A stretch of 64,000 bases of DNA, taken from Auanema rhodensis (Eukaryota > Nematoda > Chromadorea > Rhabditida > Rhabditidae). Where the stretch lies: NCBI GenBank assembly GCA_964057225.1, contig OZ059900.1, positions 10,798,501 through 10,862,500 of the forward strand, in the 5' to 3' direction. Positions within the stretch are counted from its first letter, which is position 1. Each line of letters opens with the position of its first letter. The notes beneath the pieces were generated by a model that worked only from the letters and a program-made list of their open reading frames with translations, had not been told where the DNA came from and searched no databases. Made by a program: the position numbers and the translations under genes. Positions 19,052 to 29,653 of this stretch are shown piece after piece.

Positions 19052-19513
19052 ATGGAGGATATAACGTCTAACTTAGTTGAGAACACTTCCTTCGAGGAAG
19101 ATCTCAAAAAGTATTCGCATCTACCCAATACTACTGCAAGCCTAAGACAGCTAATGGTCCTTGAAAAAAGGTTCTATGACAACCTGGCCAGCGCTGTGAA
19201 CCACCTATCCGAGAGGCTGGACAACATTAACCACTCTCTGAATTTGAAACTGGACAACCTAGCCGTCCAAACCGCGCCTAAGGCCTCCTGCATCTTTTGC
19301 AGCAAACCGACCGCTGATGGTCACCGAACCGCAGCTTGCCCAATATATCCCTCGTCTCCAGAGCGGACTCTACGTCTACATGAATTGGGACTATGTATCA
19401 GATGCTTGAACCCGAAACATCCGGACACATGCGAGGTATCTTGTTATAGATGCAAAGCAGAGACCCACCATGGAGTTGTATGTGGGGAGACCAAACGTAA
19501 AAGACCCATGTAG
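19052..19513 (+). CDS. Gag-type zinc-knuckle protein encoded in the BEL 3' LTR region
   Basis: 153 residues from the ATG at 19052; an upstream in-frame start at 19019 would precede the likely transcription start. The N-terminal half is helical with a coiled-coil look (VLEKRFYDNLASAVNHLSER, then SLNLKLDNL). The C-terminal half is a Cys/His array: CIFCSKPTADGHRTAACPIY, LGLCIRCLNPKHPDTC and CYRCKAETHHGVVC. This is the zinc-knuckle arrangement at the end of BEL/Pao Gag proteins. It lacks a capsid domain, and lies downstream of env between a TATA box and the element's end. It could be an accessory nucleocapsid-like product, a relic of a shortened gag, or the 5' part of a spliced gag made from the LTR promoter. 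Confidence 0.65.
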   Translation: MEDITSNLVENTSFEEDLKKYSHLPNTTASLRQLMVLEKRFYDNLASAVNHLSERLDNINHSLNLKLDNLAVQTAPKASCIFCSKPTADGHRTAACPIYPSSPERTLRLHELGLCIRCLNPKHPDTCEVSCYRCKAETHHGVVCGETKRKRPM

Positions 19514-19568
19514 GTCTTTACACTCTTGCCGGGAGTGTCGCGATAAGCGAGTAGGTTTTGTTTTTGTT

Positions 19569-19599
19569 ATCTCTATCTCTCTCTCTATATATATACCTC

Positions 19600-19668
<69 letters not shown>

Positions 19669-19670
19669 AT
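19569..19670 (+). repeat. (CT)n microsatellite
   Basis: About 100 bp of nearly pure CT with a short tatata interruption at the left. A replication-slippage repeat inside the LTR region. Confidence 0.95.
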
Positions 19671-19910
19671 CTCCTTCCTTTGTAACTAGATCAAAACACA
19701 TATGCATAACATATGTGTTAACATGTGGTATAAGTAACAGTTTATTTCAGACGACCGCCCATCAACGGAGGACAGTCTTACATTTTCAACGTTCGCAGTC
19801 AGTGATTCTATTCCGTGCTTGTCTTGTTAATTCATCAATAAACCTTTTTCTACATATTCGCTTTGTGTTTTACTTCCAACCATACTATACACTTGTGGTA
19901 TAACGCCACA
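19671..19910 (+). other. 3' end of BEL LTR with poly(A) signal
   Basis: AATAAA at 19837-19842 lies about 70 bp before the end ...CGCCACA. A motif tgtggtataa occurs twice (about 19723 and 19894). No gene seen. Confidence 0.5.
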
Positions 19911-19981
19911 CAGGTGGCTTGGCTTTATTTAGAAAATGATAGTTTGAATGGAGCATCCGTTGTCATAAAAAACAAAACTAA

Positions 19982-20063
19982 CGATCAGGATGAGATTCGA
20001 ACTCACGCGGGGAAACCCCAATGGATTAGCAGTCCATCGCCTTAACCACTCGGCCACCTGATC
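19982..20063 (-). tRNA. tRNA-Ser(GCT), unit 0 (reference copy)
   Basis: 82 nt including discriminator G. The acceptor pairs GATCAGG with CCTGATC. The A box is TGGCCGAGTGG. The anticodon stem-loop is TGGA-CTGCTAA-TCCA with anticodon GCT (reads AGC/AGU). A long variable arm, GGGGTTTCCCC, is typical of serine tRNAs. The T arm has GTTCGAATC (B box). There is no intron. A minus-strand poly(T) follows the 3' end. CCA is not encoded, as usual for eukaryotes. Confidence 0.95.
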
Positions 20064-20229
20064 ACAGGGTTTTTCCAAGAATACTCTTACTTAAACAAAG
20101 AAATTATTGTGACAACAAATATCGTCAGCAAACAAATAAGAAGGTCTACGTATTAAATCAGGTGGCTTGGCTTTATTTAGAAAATGATAGTTTGAATGGA
20201 GCTTCCGTTGTCATAAAAAACAAAACTAA

Positions 20230-20311
20230 CGATCAGGATGAGATTCGAACTGACGCGGGGAAACCCCAATGGATTAGCAGTCCATCGCCTTAACCACTCC
20301 GCCTCCTGATC
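20230..20311 (-). tRNA. tRNA-Ser(GCT), unit 1, degenerate
   Basis: Three substitutions: conserved U8 becomes A, a D-stem C becomes G (damaging the A box), and one T-stem base is mismatched. Likely poorly transcribed or unstable; identical changes in unit 3. Confidence 0.6.
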
Positions 20312-20477
20312 ACAGGGTTTTTCCAAGAATACTCTTACTTAAACAAAGAAATTATTGTGACAACAAATATCGTCAACAAACAAATAAGAAAGTCTTCCTG
20401 TTAAATCAGGTGGCTTGGCTTAATTTAGAAAATGATAGTTTGAATGGAGCATCCGTTGTCATAAAAAACAAAACTAA

Positions 20478-20559
20478 CGATCAGGATGAGATTCGAACTC
20501 ACGCGGGGAAACCCCAATGGATTAGCAGTCCATCGCCTTAACCACTCGGCCACCTGATC
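20478..20559 (-). tRNA. tRNA-Ser(GCT), unit 2
   Basis: Consensus copy. Confidence 0.92.
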
Positions 20560-20725
20560 ACAGGGTTTTTCCAAGAATACTCTTACTTAAACAAAGAAAT
20601 TATTGTGACAACAAATATCGTCAGCAAACAAATAAGAAGGTCTACGTATTAAATCAGGTGGCTTGGCTTTATTTAGAAAATGATAGTTTGAATGGAGCTT
20701 CCGTTGTCATAAAAAACAAAACTAA

Positions 20726-20807
20726 CGATCAGGATGAGATTCGAACTGACGCGGGGAAACCCCAATGGATTAGCAGTCCATCGCCTTAACCACTCCGCCT
20801 CCTGATC
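20726..20807 (-). tRNA. tRNA-Ser(GCT), unit 3, degenerate
   Basis: Same three substitutions as unit 1, so units 0-1 and 2-3 form a duplicated 496-bp pair. Confidence 0.6.
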
Positions 20808-20973
20808 ACAGGGTTTTTCCAAGAATACTCTTACTTAAACAAAGAAATTATTGTGACAACAAATATCGTCAACAAACAAATAAGAAAGTCTTCCTGTTAA
20901 ATCAGGTGGCTTGGCTTAATTTAGAAAATGATAGTTTGAATGGAGCATCCGTTGTCATAAAAAACAAAACTAA

Positions 20974-21055
20974 CGATCAGGATGAGATTCGAACTCACGC
21001 GGGGAAACCCCAATGGATTAGCAGTCCATCGCCTTAACCACTCGGCCACCTCATC
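20974..21055 (-). tRNA. tRNA-Ser(GCT), unit 4
   Basis: One acceptor-stem mismatch (GATCAGG reads GATGAGG). Confidence 0.75.
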
Positions 21056-21221
21056 ACAGGGTTTTTCCAAGAATACTCTTACTTAAACAAAGAAATTATT
21101 GTGACAACAAATATCGTCAGCAAACAAATAAGAAAGTCTTCCTATTAAATCAGGTGGCTTGGCTTTATTTAGAAAATGATAGTTTGAATGGAGCATCCGT
21201 TGTCATAAAAAACAAAACTAA

Positions 21222-21303
21222 CGATCAGGATGAGATTCGAACTCACGCGGGGAAACCCCAATGGATTAGCAGTCTATCGCCTTAACCACTCGGCCACCTG
21301 ATC
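21222..21303 (-). tRNA. tRNA-Ser(GCT), unit 5
   Basis: One substitution in the anticodon stem (TGGACT reads TAGACT). Confidence 0.75.
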
Positions 21304-21469
21304 ACAGGGTTTTTCCAAGAATACTCTTACTTAAACAAAGAAATAATTGTGAGAATAAATAACGTCAACAAATGAATAATATAGTCTTCCTATTAAATCA
21401 GGTGGCTTGGCTTTATTTAGAAAATGATAGTTTGAATGGAGCATCCGTTGTCATAAAAAACAAAACTAA

Positions 21470-21551
21470 CGATCAGGATGAGATTCGAACTCACGCGGGG
21501 AAACCCCAATGGATTAGCAGTCCATCGCCTTAACCACTCGGCCACCTGATC
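21470..21551 (-). tRNA. tRNA-Ser(GCT), unit 6
   Basis: Consensus copy. Confidence 0.92.
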
Positions 21552-21717
21552 ACAGGGTTTTTCCAAGAATACTCTTACTTAAACAAAGAAATTATTGTGA
21601 GAATAAATAACGTCAACAAATGAATAATATAGTCTTCCTATTAAATCAGGTGGCTTGGCTTTATTCAGAAAATGATAGTTTGAATGGAGCATCCGTTGTC
21701 ATAAAAAACAAAACTAA

Positions 21718-21799
21718 CGATCAGGATGAGATTCGAACTCACGCGGGGAAACCCCAATGGATTAGCAGTCCATCGCCTTAACCACTCGGCCACCTGATC
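21718..21799 (-). tRNA. tRNA-Ser(GCT), unit 7
   Basis: Consensus copy. Confidence 0.92.
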
Positions 21800-21965
21800 A
21801 CAGGGTTTTTCCAAGAATACTCTTACATTAACAAAGAAATTATTGTGAGAATAAATAACGTCAACAAATGAATAATATAGTCTTCCTATTAAATCAGGTG
21901 GCTTGGCTTTATTTAGAAAATGATAGTTTGAATGGAGCATCCGTTGTCATAAAAAACAAAACTAA

Positions 21966-22047
21966 CGATCAGGATGAGATTCGAACTCACGCGGGGAAAC
22001 CCCAATGGATTAGCAGTCCATCGCCTTAACCACTCGGCCACCTGATC
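21966..22047 (-). tRNA. tRNA-Ser(GCT), unit 8
   Basis: Consensus copy. Confidence 0.92.
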
Positions 22048-22213
22048 ACAGGGTTTTTCCAAGAATACTCTTACATAAACAAAGAAATTATTGTGAGAAT
22101 AAATAACGTCAACAAATGAATAATATAGTCTTCCTATTAAATCAGGTGGATTGGCTTTATTTAGAAAATGATAGTTTGAATGGAGCATCCGTTGTCATAA
22201 AAAACAAAACTAA

Positions 22214-22295
22214 CGATCAGGATGAGATTCGAACTCACGCGGGGAAACCCCAATGGATTAGCAGTCCATCGCCTTAACCACTCGGCCACCTGATC
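22214..22295 (-). tRNA. tRNA-Ser(GCT), unit 9
   Basis: Consensus copy. Confidence 0.92.
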
Positions 22296-22461
22296 ACAGG
22301 GTTTTTCCAAGAATACTCTTACATAAAGAAAGAAATTATTGTGAGAATAAATAACGTCAACAAATGAATAATATAGTCTTCCTTTTAAATCAGGTGGCTT
22401 GGCTTTATTTAGAAAATGATAGTTTGAATGGAGCATCCGTTGTCATAAAAAACAAAACTAA

Positions 22462-22543
22462 CGATCAGGATGAGATTCGAACTCACGCGGGGAAACCCCA
22501 ATGGATTAGCAGTCCATCGCCTTAACCACTCGGCCACCTGATC
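22462..22543 (-). tRNA. tRNA-Ser(GCT), unit 10
   Basis: Consensus copy. Confidence 0.92.
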
Positions 22544-22709
22544 ACAGGGTTTTTCCAAGAATACTCTTACATAAACAAAGAAATTATTGTGAGAATAAAT
22601 AACGTCAACAAATGAATAATATAGTCTTCCTATTAAATCAGGTGGCTTGGCTTTATTTAGAAAATGATAGTTTGAATGGAGCATCCGTTGTCATAAAAAA
22701 CAAAACTAA

Positions 22710-22791
22710 CGATCAGGATGAGATTCGAACTCACGCGGGGAAACCCCAATGGATTAGCAGTCCATCGCCTTAACCACTCGGCCACCTGATC
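22710..22791 (-). tRNA. tRNA-Ser(GCT), unit 11
   Basis: Consensus copy. Confidence 0.92.
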
Positions 22792-22957
22792 ACAGGGTTT
22801 TTCCAAGAATACTCTTACATAAACAAAGAAATTATTGTGAGAATAAATAACGTCAACAAATGAATAATATAGTCTTACTATTAAATCAGGTGGCTTGGCT
22901 TTATTTAGAAAATGATAGTTTGAATGGAGCATCCGTTGTCATAAAAAACAAAACTAA

Positions 22958-23039
22958 CGATCAGGATGAGATTCGAACTCACGCGGGGAAACCCCAATGG
23001 ATTAGCAGTCCATCGCCTTAACCACTCGGCCACCTGATC
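22958..23039 (-). tRNA. tRNA-Ser(GCT), unit 12
   Basis: Consensus copy. Confidence 0.92.
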
Positions 23040-23205
23040 ACAGGGTTTTTCCAAGAATACTCTTACTTAAACAAAGAAATTATTGTGACAACAAATATCG
23101 TCAACAAACAAATAAGAAAGTCTTCCTGTTAAATCAGGTGGCTTGGCTTCATTTAGAAAATGATAGTTTGAATGGAGCATCCGTTGTCATAAAAAACAAA
23201 ACTAA

Positions 23206-23287
23206 CGATCAGGATGAGATTCGAACTCACGCGGGGAAACCCCAATGGATTAGCAGTCCATCGCCTTAACCACTCGGCCACCTGATC
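23206..23287 (-). tRNA. tRNA-Ser(GCT), unit 13
   Basis: Consensus copy. Confidence 0.92.
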
Positions 23288-23453
23288 ACAGGGTTTTTCC
23301 AAGAATACTCTTACATAAAGAAAGAAATTATTGTGAGAATAAATAACGTCAACAAATGAATAATATAGTCTTACTATTAAATCAGGTGGCTTGGCTTTAT
23401 TTAGAAAATGATAGTTTGAATGGAGCATCCGTTGTCATAAAAAACAAAACTAA

Positions 23454-23535
23454 CGATCAGGATGAGATTCGAACTCACGCGGGGAAACCCAAATGGATTA
23501 GCAGTCCATCGCCTTAACCACTCGGCCACCTGATC
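23454..23535 (-). tRNA. tRNA-Ser(GCT), unit 14
   Basis: One substitution shortening the variable-arm stem (GGGG reads TGGG). Confidence 0.8.
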
Positions 23536-23701
23536 ACAGGGTTTTTCCAAGAAAACTCTTACTTAAACAAAGAAATTATTGTGACAACAAATATCGTCAA
23601 CAAACAAATAAGAAAGTCTTCCTGTTAAATCAGGTGGCTTGGCTTCATTTAGAAAATGATAGTTTGAATGGAGCATCCGTTGTCATAAAAAACAAAACTA
23701 A

Positions 23702-23783
23702 CGATCAGGATGAGATTCGAACTCACGCGGGGAAACCCCAATGGATTAGCAGTCCATCGCCTTAACCACTCGGCCACCTGATC
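23702..23783 (-). tRNA. tRNA-Ser(GCT), unit 15
   Basis: Consensus copy. Confidence 0.92.
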
Positions 23784-23949
23784 ACAGGGTTTTTCCAAGA
23801 ATACTCTTACATAAAGAAAGAAATTATTGTGAGAATAAATAACGTCAACAAATGAATAATATAGTCTTCCTATTAAATCAGGTGGCTTGGCTTTATTTAG
23901 AAAATGATAGTTTGAATGGAGCATCCGTTGTCATAAAAAACAAAACTAA

Positions 23950-24031
23950 CGATCAGGATGAGATTCGAACTCACGCGGGGAAACCCCAATGGATTAGCAG
24001 TCCATCGCCTTAACCACTCGGCCACCTGATC
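23950..24031 (-). tRNA. tRNA-Ser(GCT), unit 16
   Basis: Consensus copy. Confidence 0.92.
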
Positions 24032-24197
24032 ACAGGGTTTTTCCAAGAATACTCTTACATAAACAAAGAAATTATTGTGAGAATAAATAACGTCAACAAA
24101 TGAATAATATAGTCTTCCTATTAAATCAGGTGGCTTGGCTTTATTTAGAAAATGATAGTTTGAATGGAGCATCCGTTGTCATAAAAAACAAAACTAA

Positions 24198-24279
24198 CGA
24201 TCAGGATGAGATTCGAACTCACGCGGGGAAACCCCAATGGATTAGCAGTCCATCGCCTTAACCACTCGGCCACCTGATC
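24198..24279 (-). tRNA. tRNA-Ser(GCT), unit 17
   Basis: Consensus copy. Confidence 0.92.
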
Positions 24280-24445
24280 ACAGGGTTTTTCCAAGAAAAC
24301 TCTTACTTAAACAAAGAAATTATTGTGACAACAAATATCGTCAACAAACAAATAAGAAAGTCTTCCTGTTAAATCAGGTGGCTTGGCTTTATTTAGAAAA
24401 TGATAGTTTGAATGGAGCATCCGTTGTCATAAAAAACAAAACTAA

Positions 24446-24527
24446 CGATCAGGATGAGATTCGAACTCACGCGGGGAAACCCCAATGGATTAGCAGTCCA
24501 TCGCCTTAACCACTCGGCCACCTGATC
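24446..24527 (-). tRNA. tRNA-Ser(GCT), unit 18
   Basis: Consensus copy. Confidence 0.92.
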
Positions 24528-24693
24528 ACAGGGTTTTTCCAAGAAAACTCTTACTTAAACAAAGAAATTATTGTGACAACAAATATCGTCAACAAACAAA
24601 TAAGAAAGTCTTCCTGTTAAATCAGGTGGCTTGGCTTCATTTAGAAAATGATAGTTTGAATGGAGCATCCGTTGTCATAAAAAACAAAACTAA

Positions 24694-24775
24694 CGATCAG
24701 GATGAGATTCGAACTCACGCGGGGAAACCCCAATGGATTAGCAGTCCATCGCCTTAACCACTCGGCCACCTGATC
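24694..24775 (-). tRNA. tRNA-Ser(GCT), unit 19
   Basis: Consensus copy. Confidence 0.92.
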
Positions 24776-24941
24776 ACAGGGTTTTTCCAAGAATACTCTT
24801 ACATAAAGAAAGAAATTATTGTGAGAATAAATAACGTCAACAAATGAATAATATAGTCTTCCTATTAAATCAGGTGGCTTGGCTTTATTTAGAAAATGAT
24901 AGTTTGAATGGAGCATCCGTTGTCATAAAAAACAAAACTAA

Positions 24942-25023
24942 CGATCAGGATGAGATTCGAACTCACGCGGGGAAACCCCAATGGATTAGCAGTCCATCGC
25001 CTTAACCACTCGGCCACCTGATC
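24942..25023 (-). tRNA. tRNA-Ser(GCT), unit 20
   Basis: Consensus copy. Confidence 0.92.
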
Positions 25024-25189
25024 ACAGGGTTTTTCCAAGAATACTCTTACATAAACAAAGAAATTATTGTGAGAATAAATAACGTCAACAAATGAATAAT
25101 ATAGTCTTACTATTAAATCAGGTGGCTTGGCTTTATTTAGAAAATGATAGTTTGAATGGAGCATCCGTTGTCATAAAAAACAAAACTAA

Positions 25190-25271
25190 CGATCAGGATG
25201 AGATTCGAACTCACGCGGGGAAACCCCAATGGATTAGCAGTCCATCGCCTTAACCACTCGGCCACCTGATC
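25190..25271 (-). tRNA. tRNA-Ser(GCT), unit 21
   Basis: Consensus copy. Confidence 0.92.
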
Positions 25272-25437
25272 ACAGGGTTTTTCCAAGAAAACTCTTACTT
25301 AAACAAAGAAATTATTGTGACAACAAATATCGTCAACAAACAAATAAGAAAGTCTTCCTGTTAAATCAGGTGGCTTGGCTTCATTTAGAAAATGATAGTT
25401 TGAATGGAGCATCCGTTGTCATAAAAAACAAAACTAA

Positions 25438-25519
25438 CGATCAGGATGAGATTCGAACTCACGCGGGGAAACCCCAATGGATTAGCAGTCCATCGCCTTA
25501 ACCACTCGGCCACCTGATC
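25438..25519 (-). tRNA. tRNA-Ser(GCT), unit 22
   Basis: Consensus copy. Confidence 0.92.
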
Positions 25520-25685
25520 ACAGGGTTTTTCCAAGAATACTCTTACTTAAACAAAGAAATTATTGTGAGAATAAATAACGTCAACAAATGAATAATATAG
25601 TCTTCCTATTAAATCAGGTGGCTTGGCTTTATTTAGAAAATGATAGTTTGAATGGAGCATCCGTTGTCATAAAAAACAAAACTAA

Positions 25686-25767
25686 CGATCAGGATGAGAT
25701 TCGAACTCACGCGGGGAAACCCCAATGGATTAGCAGTCCATCGCCTTAACCACTCGGCCACCTGATC
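25686..25767 (-). tRNA. tRNA-Ser(GCT), unit 23
   Basis: Consensus copy. Confidence 0.92.
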
Positions 25768-25933
25768 ACAGGGTTTTTCCAAGAATACTCTTACATAAAC
25801 AAAGAAATTATTGTGAGAATAAATAACGTCAACAAATGAATAATATAGTCTTACTATTAAATCAGGTGGCTTGGCTTTATTTAGAAAATGATAGTTTGAA
25901 TGGAGCATCCGTTGTCATAAAAAACAAAACTAA

Positions 25934-26015
25934 CGATCAGGATGAGATTCGAACTCACGCGGGGAAACCCCAATGGATTAGCAGTCCATCGCCTTAACCA
26001 CTCGGCCACCTGATC
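25934..26015 (-). tRNA. tRNA-Ser(GCT), unit 24
   Basis: Consensus copy. Confidence 0.92.
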
Positions 26016-26181
26016 ACAGGGTTTTTCCAAGAAAACTCTTACTTAAACAAAGAAATTATTGTGACAACAAATATCGTCAACAAACAAATAAGAAAGTCTT
26101 CCTGTTAAATCAGGTGGCTTGGCTTCATTTAGAAAATGATAGTTTGAATGGAGCATCCGTTGTCATAAAAAACAAAACTAA

Positions 26182-26263
26182 CGATCAGGATGAGATTCGA
26201 ACTCACGCGGGGAAACCCCAATGGATTAGCAGTCCATCGCCTTAACCACTCGGCCACCTGATC
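26182..26263 (-). tRNA. tRNA-Ser(GCT), unit 25
   Basis: Consensus copy. Confidence 0.92.
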
Positions 26264-26429
26264 ACAGGGTTTTTCCAAGAATACTCTTACTTAAACAAAG
26301 AAATTATTGTGACAACAAATATCGTCAACAAATGAATAATATAATCTTCCTATTAAATCAGGTGGATTGGCTTTATTTAGAAAATGATAGTTTGAATGGA
26401 GCATCCGTTGTCATAAAAAACAAAACTAA

Positions 26430-26511
26430 CGATCAGGATGAGATTCGAACTCACGCGGGGAAACCCCAATGGATTAGCAGTCCATCGCCTTAACCACTCG
26501 GCCACCTGATC
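26430..26511 (-). tRNA. tRNA-Ser(GCT), unit 26
   Basis: Consensus copy. Confidence 0.92.
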
Positions 26512-26677
26512 ACAGGGTTTTTCCAAGAATACTCTTACTTAAACAAAGAAATTATTGTGACAACAAATATCGTCAGCAAACAAATAAGAAAGTCTTCCTA
26601 TTAAATCAGATGGCTTGGCTTTATTTAGAAAATGATAGTTTGAATGGAGCATCCGTTGTCATAAAAAACAAAACTAA

Positions 26678-26759
26678 CGATCAGGATGAGATTCGAACTC
26701 ACGCGGGGAAACCCCAATGGATTAGCAGTCCATCGCCTTAACCACTCGGCCACCTGATC
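26678..26759 (-). tRNA. tRNA-Ser(GCT), unit 27
   Basis: Consensus copy. Confidence 0.92.
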
Positions 26760-26925
26760 ACAGGGTTTTTCCAAGAATACTCTTACATAAACAAAGAAAT
26801 TATTGTGAGAATAAATAACGTCAACAAATGAATAATATAATCTTCCTATTAAATCAGGTGGATTGGCTTTATTTAGAAAATGATAGTTTGAATGGAGCAT
26901 CCGTTGTCATAAAAAACAAAACTAA

Positions 26926-27007
26926 CGATCAGGATGAGATTCGAACTCACGCGGGGAAACCCCAATGGATTAGCAGTCCATCGCCTTAACCACTCGGCCA
27001 CCTGATC
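26926..27007 (-). tRNA. tRNA-Ser(GCT), unit 28
   Basis: Consensus copy. Confidence 0.92.
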
Positions 27008-27173
27008 ACAGGGTTTTTCCAAGAATACTCTTACTTAAACAAAGAAATTATTGTGACAACAAATATCGTCAGCAAACAAATAAGAAAGTCTTCCTATTAA
27101 ATCAGGTGGCTTGGCTTTATTTAGAAAATGATAGTTTGAATGGAGCATCCGTTGTCATAAAAAACAAAACTAA

Positions 27174-27255
27174 CGATCAGGATGAGATTCGAACTCACGC
27201 GGGGAAACCCCAATGGATTAGCAGTCCATCGCCTTAAACACTCGGCCACCTGATC
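27174..27255 (-). tRNA. tRNA-Ser(GCT), unit 29
   Basis: D-loop GG reads GT, hitting the conserved G18-G19 pair that contacts the T loop. Confidence 0.65.
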
Positions 27256-27421
27256 ACAGGGTTTTTCCAAGAATACTCTTACATAAACAAAGAAATTATT
27301 GTGACAACAAATAACGTCAACAAATGAATAATATAGTCTTCCTATTAAATCAGGTGGCTTGGCTTCATTTAGAAAATGATAGTTTGAATGGAGCATCCGT
27401 TGTCATAAAAAACAAAACTAA

Positions 27422-27503
27422 CGATCAGGATGAGATTCGCACTCACGCGGGGAAACCCCAATGGATTAGCAGTCCATCGCCTTAACCACTCGGCCACCTG
27501 ATC
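27422..27503 (-). tRNA. tRNA-Ser(GCT), unit 30, degenerate
   Basis: T loop TTCGAAT reads TGCGAAT: conserved U55 is lost and the B box is broken, so transcription and folding are doubtful. Confidence 0.55.
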
Positions 27504-27669
27504 ACAGGGTTTTTCCAAGAATACTCTTACATAAACAAAGAAATTATTGTGAGAATAAATAACGTCAACAAATGAATAATATAGTCTTCCTATTAAATCA
27601 GGTGGCTTGGCTTTATTTAGAAAATGATAGTTTGAATGGAGCATCCGTTGTCATAAAAAACAAAACTAA

Positions 27670-27751
27670 CGATCAGGATGAGATTCGAACTCACGCGGGG
27701 AAACCCCAATGGATTAGCAGTCCATCGCCTTAACCACTCGGCCACCTGATC
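27670..27751 (-). tRNA. tRNA-Ser(GCT), unit 31
   Basis: Consensus copy. Confidence 0.92.
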
Positions 27752-27917
27752 ACAGGGTTTTTCCAAGAATACTCTTACTTAAACAAAGAAATTATTGTGA
27801 GAATAAATAACGTCAACAAATGAATAATATAGTCTTCCTATTAAATCAGGTGGCTTGGCTTTATTCAGAAAATGATAGTTTGAATGGAGCATCCGTTGTC
27901 ATAAAAAACAAAACTAA

Positions 27918-27999
27918 CGATCAGGATGAGATTCGAACTCACGCGGGGAAACCCCAATGGATTAGCAGTCCATCGCCTTAACTACTCGGCCACCTGATC
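27918..27999 (-). tRNA. tRNA-Ser(GCT), unit 32
   Basis: D-loop GG reads AG (conserved G18 region). Confidence 0.65.
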
Positions 28000-28165
28000 A
28001 CAGGGTTTTTCCAAGAATACTCTTACATTAACAAAGAAATTATTGTGAGAATAAATAACGTCAACAAATGAATAATATAGTCTTCCTATTAAATCAGGTG
28101 GCTTGGCTTTATTTAGAAAATGTTAGTTTGAATGGAGCATCCGTTGTCATAAAAAACAAAACTAA

Positions 28166-28247
28166 CGATCAGGATGAGATTCGAACTCACGCGGGGAAAC
28201 CCCAATGGATTAGCAGTCCATCGCCTCAACCACTCGGCCACCTGATC
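28166..28247 (-). tRNA. tRNA-Ser(GCT), unit 33
   Basis: One D-loop A-to-G change (GGTTAAGG reads GGTTGAGG), probably tolerated. Confidence 0.85.
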
Positions 28248-28413
28248 ACAGGGTTTTTCCAAGAATACTCTTACTTAAACAAAGAAATTATTGTGAGAAT
28301 AAATAACGTCAACAAATGAATAATATAGTCTTCCTATTAAATCAGGTGGCTTGGCTTTATTTAGAAAATGATAGTTTGAATGGAGCATCCGTTGTCATAA
28401 AAAACAAAACTAA

Positions 28414-28495
28414 CGATCAGGATGAGATTCGAACTCACGCGGGGAAACCCCAATGGATTAGCAGTCGATCGCCTTAACCACTCGGCCACCTGATC
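28414..28495 (-). tRNA. tRNA-Ser(GCT), unit 34
   Basis: Anticodon-stem mismatch (TGGACT reads TCGACT); the same change recurs in units 44 and 59. Confidence 0.7.
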
Positions 28496-28661
28496 ACAGG
28501 GTTTTTCCAAGAATACTCTTACATAAACAAAGAAATTATTGTGAGAATAAATAACGTCAACAAATGAATAATATAGTCTTCCTATTAAATCAGGTGGATT
28601 GGCTTTATTTAGAAAATGATAGTTTGAATGGAGCATCCGTTGTCATAAAAAACAAAACTAA

Positions 28662-28743
28662 CGATCAGGATGAGATTCGAACTCACGCGGGGAAACCCCA
28701 ATGGATTAGCAGTCCATCGCCTTAACCACTCGGCCACCTGATC
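28662..28743 (-). tRNA. tRNA-Ser(GCT), unit 35
   Basis: Consensus copy. Confidence 0.92.
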
Positions 28744-28909
28744 ACAGGGTTTTTCCAAGAATACTCTTACATAAAGAAAGAAATTATTGTGAGAATAAAT
28801 AACGTCAACAAATGAATAATATAGTCTTCCTATTAAATCAGGTGGCTTGGCTTTATTTAGAAAATGATAGTTTGAATGGAGCATCCGTTGTCATAAAAAA
28901 CAAAACTAA

Positions 28910-28991
28910 CGATCAGGATGAGATTCGAACTCACGCGGGGAAACCCCAATGGATTAGCAGTCCATCGCCTTAACCACTCGGCCACCTGATC
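28910..28991 (-). tRNA. tRNA-Ser(GCT), unit 36
   Basis: Consensus copy. Confidence 0.92.
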
Positions 28992-29157
28992 ACAGGGTTT
29001 TTCCAAGAATACTCTTACATAAACAAAGAAATTATTGTGAGAATAAATAACGTCAACAAATGAATAATATAGTCTTCCTATTAAATCAGGTGGCTTGGCT
29101 TTATTTAGAAAATGATAGTTTGAATGGAGCATCCGTTGTCATAAAAAACAAAACTAA

Positions 29158-29239
29158 CGATCAGGATGAGATTCGAACTCACGCGGGGAAACCCCAATGG
29201 ATTAGCAGTCCATCGCCTTAACCACTCGGCCACCTGATC
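29158..29239 (-). tRNA. tRNA-Ser(GCT), unit 37
   Basis: Consensus copy. Confidence 0.92.
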
Positions 29240-29405
29240 ACAGGGTTTTTCCAAGAAAACTCTTACTTAAACAAAGAAATTATTGTGACAACAAATATCG
29301 TCAACAAACAAATAAGAAAGTCTTCCTGTTAAATCAGGTGGCTTGGCTTCATTTAGAAAATGATAGTTTGAATGGAGCATCCGTTGTCATAAAAAACAAA
29401 ACTAA

Positions 29406-29487
29406 CGATCAGGATGAGATTCGAACTCACGCGGGGAAACCCCAATGGATTAGCAGTCCATCGCCTTAACCACTCGGCCACCTGATC
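29406..29487 (-). tRNA. tRNA-Ser(GCT), unit 38
   Basis: Consensus copy. Confidence 0.92.
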
Positions 29488-29653
29488 ACAGGGTTTTTCC
29501 AAGAATACTCTTACTTAAACAAAGAAATTATTGTGACAACAAATATCGTCAGCAAACAAATAAGAAAGTCTTCCTATTAAATCAGGTGGCTTGGCTTTAT
29601 TTAGAAAATGATAGTTTGAATGGAGCATCCGTTGTCATAAAAAACAAAACTAA

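Larger units (their letters stand above)
16379..19910 (+). mobile_element. BEL/Pao LTR retrotransposon, right piece (env and 3' LTR)
   Basis: Continuation of the element at 1-685. It has an env ORF, a purine-rich tract (18808-18826), a probable LTR (about 18827-19910) with CRE-like sites, TATA and AATAAA, and ends in ...CGCCACA against the tRNA array. The array starts in mid-unit (caggtggcttgg), so the element inserted into the array. The LTR extent cannot be tested because the 5' LTR is outside the window. Confidence 0.7.
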
